Source of the DNA: Eonycteris spelaea
Taxonomy: Eukaryota; Chordata; Mammalia; Chiroptera; Pteropodidae
Assembly (NCBI GenBank): GCA_003508835.1
Contig: PUFA01000225.1
Coordinates: forward strand, 2,108,001 to 2,172,000
DNA length: 64,000 bases
Reading direction: 5' to 3'
Every line of letters starts with the position of its first letter. Position 1 is the first letter of the stretch. Positions 59,101-64,000 of this stretch are shown in pieces. Below the pieces are notes generated by a model. It was given only the letters and a program-made list of their open reading frames with translations, did no database searches and was not told where the DNA came from. Position numbers and translations under genes: made by a program.

Positions 59101-59418
59101 CAGTGTGGGACATGTAGTCACCTGAACTCTGAGATGGCTCTGTCCTGTCTGGTCACCATTGGTGGTCCCCAAATTAGAGATGTTTGCCTCACTCCACTGA
59201 GAGTCTGCAAAGACACCATAATGTGCTTCTAGGATCATCCAGTGAGGTTTTACCTACAGTTTGGGACTTTCCTGGTTCTGTAGGAAGGCTTCCCCAGGGA
59301 ACATGTCCGTATCCTGAGAGGGAAGCCAAGTTCTCAGCCTCAACTTGACCTCCTGGGCCTTCTGTCTCTTGAAACCCCAGGGGTGACACCTCCTGATGCA
59401 GTTTCCTGTTCTCCCTAG
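56104..59418 (+). other. PIK3C2B: PIK3C2B intron 12
   Basis: 3.3 kb without a recognised exon. A MIR-type SINE lies at about 57400-57620. The remainder is unassigned. Confidence 0.7.
57400..57620 (+). mobile_element. MIR-type SINE
   Basis: The text 'gttcagagcacaggctttgg', 'ctgtgggcaggtcattcaac', 'agggttgtttgagagcag' and 'gcgcatgataaatgc' follows the MIR order. Confidence 0.55.
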
Positions 59419-59586
59419 GATCTGCTTCCCAGTGCAGGTGAACCGGCTGCCTCGGGAGACACTGCTGTGTGCCACTCTCTATGCTCTGCCCATCCCCCCT
59501 CCTGGGAGCGCCTCGGAGGCCAACAAGCAGCGGCGGGCGCCAGAAGCCCTGGGCTGGGTCACTACTCCTCTCTTCAACTTCAGGCA
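59419..59586 (+). CDS. PIK3C2B: PIK3C2B exon 13 (PI3K-type C2 domain)
   Basis: Acceptor TTCTCCCTAG and donor AGGCA|GTATGT. It reads ICFPVQVNRLPRETLLCATL then YALPIPPPGSASEANKQRRA and PEALGWVTTPLFNFR, the middle of the C2 domain, with the ICFPVQVNRLPRE strand unchanged from human. The final CA joins CATCC of exon 14 to give His where human has Gln. Confidence 0.97.
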
Positions 59587-60132
59587 GTATGTGAGCCCAG
59601 GGCAGCAGCTCCTTGGCTTTGGAAGGGAAGGAGGGGGACAGAGAGAGGGTTGGCCATGAGGGGCTCACCGGCAGAGTCCAGAGGGTCCCAGCCCTGATGG
59701 AGGGGACTAAGGCACAGGACTAGTGACCAGGACAATTAATGTAACCAAGAGCTACTGGGAAGCACTGGTGGCACAGGACTGTTGGAGAGAGGAACGGAAA
59801 TGCAATGCCAGGGCAACATATCTTCTGGTCTTGTCACCAGAAGGACCTTAAAGATGATCTAGCCCAGCTCTCTACCTCAGCAAGGCATCCCTGCCACCAG
59901 GTCATCTCGACCAGGGTGTGGTGAGCTCAGAAAGGCTTCCTGGAAGTTTGAGGGAGTGGGAGGCTTTTCTAGGACTTGGAAGAAGAAAAAGGCTATGGGC
60001 TAGGGGCAGAATGAGAGAGAGAGGATATGCATGATGGCTTCAAGGAGAAAAGGCAGACTTTTGCATGGTGGAACAGGAGGAAAACCATATCCTTAGGGTT
60101 TGTTGGCTCACCGCACCTTCTATCCTCCTTAG

Positions 60133-60244
60133 CATCCTGACCCGTGGCCGAAAGCTTCTAGGCTTATGGCCAGCAACACAGGAAAACTCCAGTGCCCGCT
60201 GGAGTTCACCTAATTTCCACCAGCCGGACAGTGTCATCCTCCAG
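60133..60244 (+). CDS. PIK3C2B: PIK3C2B exon 14 (PI3K-type C2 domain)
   Basis: Acceptor CCTCCTTAG and donor CTCCAG|GTGAGA. It reads (H)ILTRGRKLLGLWPATQENSS then ARWSSPNFHQPDSVILQ. The Cys of the human LTCGRK motif is Arg here. The exon is in phase with exon 15. Confidence 0.96.
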
Positions 60245-61364
60245 GTGAGAGCCCAGCCTCAGTCTCTGCCTCCCACCTGCCCATCAGGACCACATCAGAG
60301 TCGGCTCCAAGTTTTTCCCAGAAGTTGGGCTGGGATAGAGGAGAAACTGCTGGAACTTTGGGTGAGATAATGATGTGACTGAAGCAACTGGGTGAATGTG
60401 GTTAGACTTGGAGTGAGAGGGTGAGTTCTGTGGATCTATGCCCCTCTTCTGGAGGTTAACTTTGATTTCAAGGAAACGGAAAGCAGGGTCTGAGACTCTC
60501 CCCACTCATGGCTCAACTCCATTCGAGCCCTTGAATCGAACCCTCATATTACTAAGTCTGATAAAATCTGAGCTATTCCCTGCTGGAAACCCTCCCCGTA
60601 GCTGGTCACTCAGGGCTCTAGTAGGTGGACGCACTTGTGGGGAGAAGGGGAGGAGCTGGTCAGGGCCAAGGTCTGGTTACCGGTTTCTGCCTCCCATTTC
60701 TGTGGTCAGTAGATGCTTTGGTAGGAACATGGAATATCAAAGTAGATATAGAATGAAATAGAATGAAAGCTCTAAGAGGCAGGTGTCTTTGTCATATTAT
60801 TTACTACTATATGCCATATTATTGGGCACATATTAGGGTTCAGTAAACATTTGTCGAATGAGGGAGTACAGAACTCCTTTTGAGAACTGGCTCACTCAGC
60901 TCCAATATCCTTTTTAGGAAGATGAACATCTGGAAGCATAGAGCAGGGGACCCGAGATCGCAGGCTGTAGCATTGGCAGGGTCCTCACCAACTCCTGCTA
61001 TCCAGCAGCAGTGCCCTCCAGTACCATGCTGAAGGCTCCCCAACCTTGGCTTGGAGGCTTCTAGTGGTTCAGCCTGGTGACACTTCGGTTCAGAATTCTG
61101 GCCTGGGGCCAGCCCTCACCTAGATGCATTTCAGACCAACGTCTTCTGTACTTGCCCATTTCCTTCTCTTATTTTGCTGGAAGTTACTGCTGGAAAGGAC
61201 TTTGGAGGGCACCGAGTTTAACAGGATTATTTTATAGACAACCTGAGAGTGAGAAAGGGAGGGAGGCAGAGACACTGGTGTGAGAGAGAAGCTGGAGACC
61301 CCAGGTGGCAACTCCCCCTCACCTGCCTGTTCTCCCTCCTTGCTTCTCTGATGCCATCACCCAG

Positions 61365-61507
61365 ATTGACTTCCCCACCTCAGACTTCGACATCAAGTTC
61401 ACCAGTCCCCTTGGAGACAAGTTCAGCCCCTGCTATGAGTTTGGCAGCCTCCGAGAAGAAGACCAGCGTGTGCTTAAAAACATCATGCAGAAGGAGTCCC
61501 TGTACTG
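61365..61507 (+). CDS. PIK3C2B: PIK3C2B exon 15 (end of the C2 domain, linker)
   Basis: Acceptor CATCACCCAG and donor TACTG|GTGAGG. It reads IDFPTSDFDIKFTSPLGDKF then SPCYEFGSLREEDQRVLKNI and MQKESLYW (last codon split TG|G). This closes the C2 domain and enters the linker to the helical domain. Confidence 0.97.
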
Positions 61508-61742
61508 GTGAGGCCCACGCCATCCCCCATGTGTGGCGCAGGTGCCACTAAGTCTACCACAATCTATGTGACCTCTCTCGCCCCTATCTTTAGGCCCTTG
61601 TCCTCCTGCTTTGGGAGTAGAGGTGGGATAGCGTAGGCATTGCCACCTGAGCAAGAAATTGTGGAGAGAAGACTCTGCTGAGGGCAGCCCCAGGCCTTTT
61701 CTCATGAACTGACCCTAGGCAAAGTGGAGCCATCAGGGTCAG

Positions 61743-62004
61743 GAAGTTACATGTGGGACGTGGCTCCACAGTGTAGTGGTTAGCATGTCTGCTTTACACG
61801 CAGAAGGCCTTGGTTCACACCCCAGTGGAACTGTGATCCATGTGATCTGTGGCTGTGCCTCTCTGAACAAGCCCGATTTCTGATCTCAGAAGCTAAGCAG
61901 GTCAGGCCTGGTTAGTACTTGGATGGGAGACCACCTAGGAAGTCTAGGTGCTGTAGGCATAAATAATAAAATATTTTTTAAAAAAAACAGAACTTACATC
62001 TGGG
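61743..62004 (+). mobile_element. Hybrid tRNA-Val/5S rRNA SINE (MEG-TR-like) with target-site duplication
   Basis: 61762-61834 aligns with tRNA-Val (anticodon TAC in GCTTTACACGC, A-box GTGTAGTGGTTAGCATG). 61845-61959 aligns with 5S rRNA almost to its end, with AAGCTAAGCAGG and TTGGATGGGAGACCA intact. An A/T-rich tail follows (61959-61988). The unit is bounded by GAAGTTACATGTGGG (61743-61757) and GAACTTACATCTGGG (61990-62004), identical at 13 of 15 positions. The repeats flank both parts together, so the tRNA and 5S halves moved as one element. Hybrid tRNA/5S SINEs are described from fruit bats. Confidence 0.9.
61762..61834 (+). pseudogene. tRNA-Val(TAC)-like head of the hybrid SINE
   Basis: The cloverleaf is recognisable, but the acceptor stem is imperfect and the B box reads GGTTCACACCC (CG to CA in the usual GGTTCGANNCC). 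It is the 5' module of a retroposon, not a free tRNA gene. Confidence 0.85.
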
Positions 62005-62653
62005 AAGCCCGTCCCCACGCTTGGAACTTGGCCCGGACTCAGCTTGCCAAGGGGACCAGATCTTTGCTCACACCCCAGACAAGCTGTCCATTGGGGCAGC
62101 TGGTTGCTGACTACACAACCCTCCCCCTACCTCCTACCCCTTCCATACCCACACAGGGCCTTTGCGTTTCTCTGGCCCTGTCACTTTACAAAAAGGATCA
62201 GGTGTCAAGGCAAGCTGGCAGTTCATAGGGGGAGTGAATCCAAGCTGATCTCATCCTCTGGGCTGCTTGTCTCACCAGGATTAGAGAAGGGGGCGAGGAA
62301 CCAGGAGCTGGAGGAGCTGGTGGCATCTGGGATACTCTGCTCTCTACTCTCTCTGTGTACCTCTGTGGCTCCTGCAGGACCCTGTGCATATGGGCGGGGA
62401 GAACCAAGAGAGACAGGTCTCGTCTCTCTCATGTTCCACCCAGCACTGCCAGAGTAGCTGAGTGACTGCAGGCCTCCCCTGCCCCCACTCCTCTGCTGAT
62501 CCCTGGCTTCATTAGCCCCTCAGCTTCCTTCTCCCATTAGACACCTGATCTCAGACAAGGCCTAATTATCTATAGGTCCTATAAAACCTCCAGCTGGCCC
62601 CAGGAAGCCCCAGGAGGCCTCTCAGTTGCCCAGACCCTGCCACGTGGGGACTC

Positions 62654-62667
62654 CTGCCCTCTGGTGG
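62654..62667 (-). promoter_or_regulatory. CTCF-like motif in PIK3C2B intron 15
   Basis: The reverse complement reads CCACCAGAGGGCAG, a full match to the CTCF core. It has the opposite orientation to the motif at 15696-15710, so the two motifs point toward each other across the PIK3C2B promoter. Occupancy is not known. Confidence 0.6.
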
Positions 62668-63021
62668 CTCTCCTTGGAAGTAGCTCCCTAAGGTCATCCT
62701 CAGGAGGGGGAGTAAATTTGGTGCTCTTGGCCCTGCCTCAGTCTGAGATGTCCTAGAGTCAGCATCGAAATGAGATTTGGGCCCTGGTTCCCTTCACATT
62801 GCAATCACCTAGGCATCTTTAAAAAAATACTAATGTTGTTTCCCCAGACATTCTGCCTTAATTGGTATGGGGTGTGGCCTGGGCATGAGGATTTTATAAA
62901 GCTCCTCGGGTAATATGCAGCAAAGTTGGGGAACCACTAAGTTGGAGAATGTAGCATTCCCTTGGGGAGTAAGTACCCTACCCTCGGCTGACTGTCCTCT
63001 CTCACTTCCCTTACCACCTAG

Positions 63022-63210
63022 GCTCACTGATGCTGACAAGAAGCGCCTGTGGGAGAAGCGATATTATTGCCACTCAGAGGTGAGCTCGCTCCCCCTGGTG
63101 CTTGCCAGCGCCCCCAGCTGGGAGTGGGCTTGCCTGCCCGACATCTATGCTCTCCTGAAGCAGTGGACCCCCATGAACCACCAGGATGCCCTGGGGCTTC
63201 TGCATGCCAC
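63022..63210 (+). CDS. PIK3C2B: PIK3C2B exon 16 (start of the PIK helical domain)
   Basis: Acceptor TTACCACCTAG and donor CATGCCAC|GTGAGT. It reads (W)LTDADKKRLWEKRYYCHSEV then SSLPLVLASAPSWEWACLPD and IYALLKQWTPMNHQDALGLL. This is the first part of the PIK helical (accessory) domain. It is the last exon visible; the split codon AC|. continues in an exon beyond the window. Confidence 0.97.
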
Positions 63211-64000
63211 GTGAGTTGTAACACCCACCTTTCCTGACTAAGCGTGCTTCCAGAAGCCAGGGCTTGGCACTGCCCATCAGTGTGACCTGAGCCAGCCCTG
63301 GGGAAAGTGGCAAAGTAGGCCTGGAAATTCAGGCTTTCCGCTTCTCTTTTTTCTGCTTTTTCTTTGTTTCGCTTCCCCCACAATGTTTCTCAAACATACA
63401 ACAAAATTGAAAATTTTACAGTGAACATCCATCTACTCACCACCTGGATTCTTACTATTAGCATTTGCTCTATTTGCATATATCGTGTGTGTATCCATCT
63501 ATTCACCCATCAGTCTATCTTATGTTTTTATGCATTTCAATGTAAATTGTAGACACTTTAACTCTCTCCTAAATACATTAGCATAAATATCATTGATTAG
63601 AGCTCAATGTTTGTTTTTTTGTTCTGAGGCAAAATTTACATATAAGGAAATACTTCATCCTTACTGGCACTGAGTTCTGAAGAGTTCTGAAAAGTGCACA
63701 TACCTGTGTAATGCAAACCTTAACCTAATTTAATAGCCCTCTCTTCCCTCTTCCTTCTCACCTCTGAAGGGTTCTCTGGGGAAACAAGGCTCCCAGTCTC
63801 AGGCCCCTGGGCCGCTTTGTCCAGACAGTACCCAGTATTCTCGGCTTCTTTCTGACCTTCTCAGGAATTAAAATGCACTCGATCCATGTGTCTTACCTTT
63901 AGGACTTTTGGAGGCAGTGGTTTTGCTCTGCTAAGCTAATTGTGCCAAGGGGTATAGGTTTATATAAAATTCCATGACTCTGTTATTTGCCCAGCAAAAT
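63211..64000 (+). other. PIK3C2B: PIK3C2B intron 16, cut by the window edge
   Basis: No exon is found. A further old L1/HAL1-type fragment occupies about 63390-63760. The next expected exon (opening with FPDQEV-type residues in human) is not present before 64000. Confidence 0.75.
63390..63760. mobile_element. L1/HAL1-type LINE fragment
   Basis: The text 'acaaaattgaaaattttaca', 'gtgaacatccatctactcac', 'cacctggattcttactatta' and 'aaaatttacatataaggaa' belongs to an old L1-type 3' region. The subfamily is not determined. Confidence 0.5.

Larger units (their letters stand above)
61508..63021 (+). other. PIK3C2B: PIK3C2B intron 15
   Basis: 1.5 kb. It contains the hybrid tRNA-Val/5S SINE (61743-62004) and a CTCF-like motif (62654-62667). 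No exon is recognised otherwise. Confidence 0.8.

Noticed and set aside
61762..61834. Functional tRNA-Val gene
   Set aside because: It has an imperfect acceptor stem and altered B box, is fused to a 5S body with an A-rich tail and is flanked by target-site duplications; it is part of a SINE.
1..64000. Prokaryotic features such as operons, CRISPR arrays or insertion sequences
   Set aside because: The window is vertebrate nuclear DNA with spliced exons and mammalian repeats. No regularly spaced short repeats or bacterial gene arrangements were seen.

Overview
This window is mammalian nuclear DNA, and I read it as coming from a fruit bat (Pteropodidae). Spliced exons with GT/AG borders, CpG-island promoters, ancient mammalian repeats (MIR, L2, L1, Tigger/MER44, LTRs) and large introns show that it is mammalian. 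The clade call rests on two short retroposons. One is a 5S rRNA-derived element with an A-rich tail (about 15753-15906, minus strand). The other is a tRNA-Val/5S rRNA hybrid with an A-rich tail and near-perfect target-site duplications (61743-62004). From memory of the SINE literature, 5S-derived and hybrid tRNA/5S SINEs (the MEG families) are described from megabats and not from other bats. No species can be named.

Layout. 1 to about 8150: repeat-rich DNA with no recognised exon, most likely intron 1 of MDM4 running leftwards. About 8170-8570: a CpG-rich promoter, probably the MDM4 promoter and non-coding first exon (minus strand). 8600-22000: intergenic DNA with an inverted LTR pair, a nested MER44/Tigger copy, two identical tRNA-Lys(TTT) genes facing each other (13214-13286 plus, 13566-13638 minus), a CTCF-like motif and the 5S-derived SINE. 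About 22090-23130: the CpG island and non-coding exon 1 of PIK3C2B. 22880-42372: large intron 1. 42373-63210: fifteen further exons of PIK3C2B on the plus strand (exons 2-16). The rest of the gene (most of the helical domain, kinase, PX and C-terminal C2 domains) lies beyond the right edge.

The order MDM4 (divergent), tRNA-Lys pair, PIK3C2B is the order I remember from human chromosome 1q32.1. PIK3C2B encodes the class II phosphoinositide 3-kinase C2-beta. The exons here cover the proline-rich N-terminus, the Ras-binding domain, the PI3K-type C2 domain and the start of the helical domain.

The most striking observation is that two independent indels disrupt the PIK3C2B frame. A proline-codon C-run in exon 2 is one base short (43309-43314), and exon 3 carries a 5-bp tandem duplication (46668-46677). 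Read as written, the spliced message stops at 46692-46694 after about 326 codons, where the human protein has about 1634. All thirteen later exons keep perfect phase and conservation, so the options are sequence error, a segregating or recent null allele, or altered splicing. Skipping exon 3 would restore frame after the exon 2 deletion.
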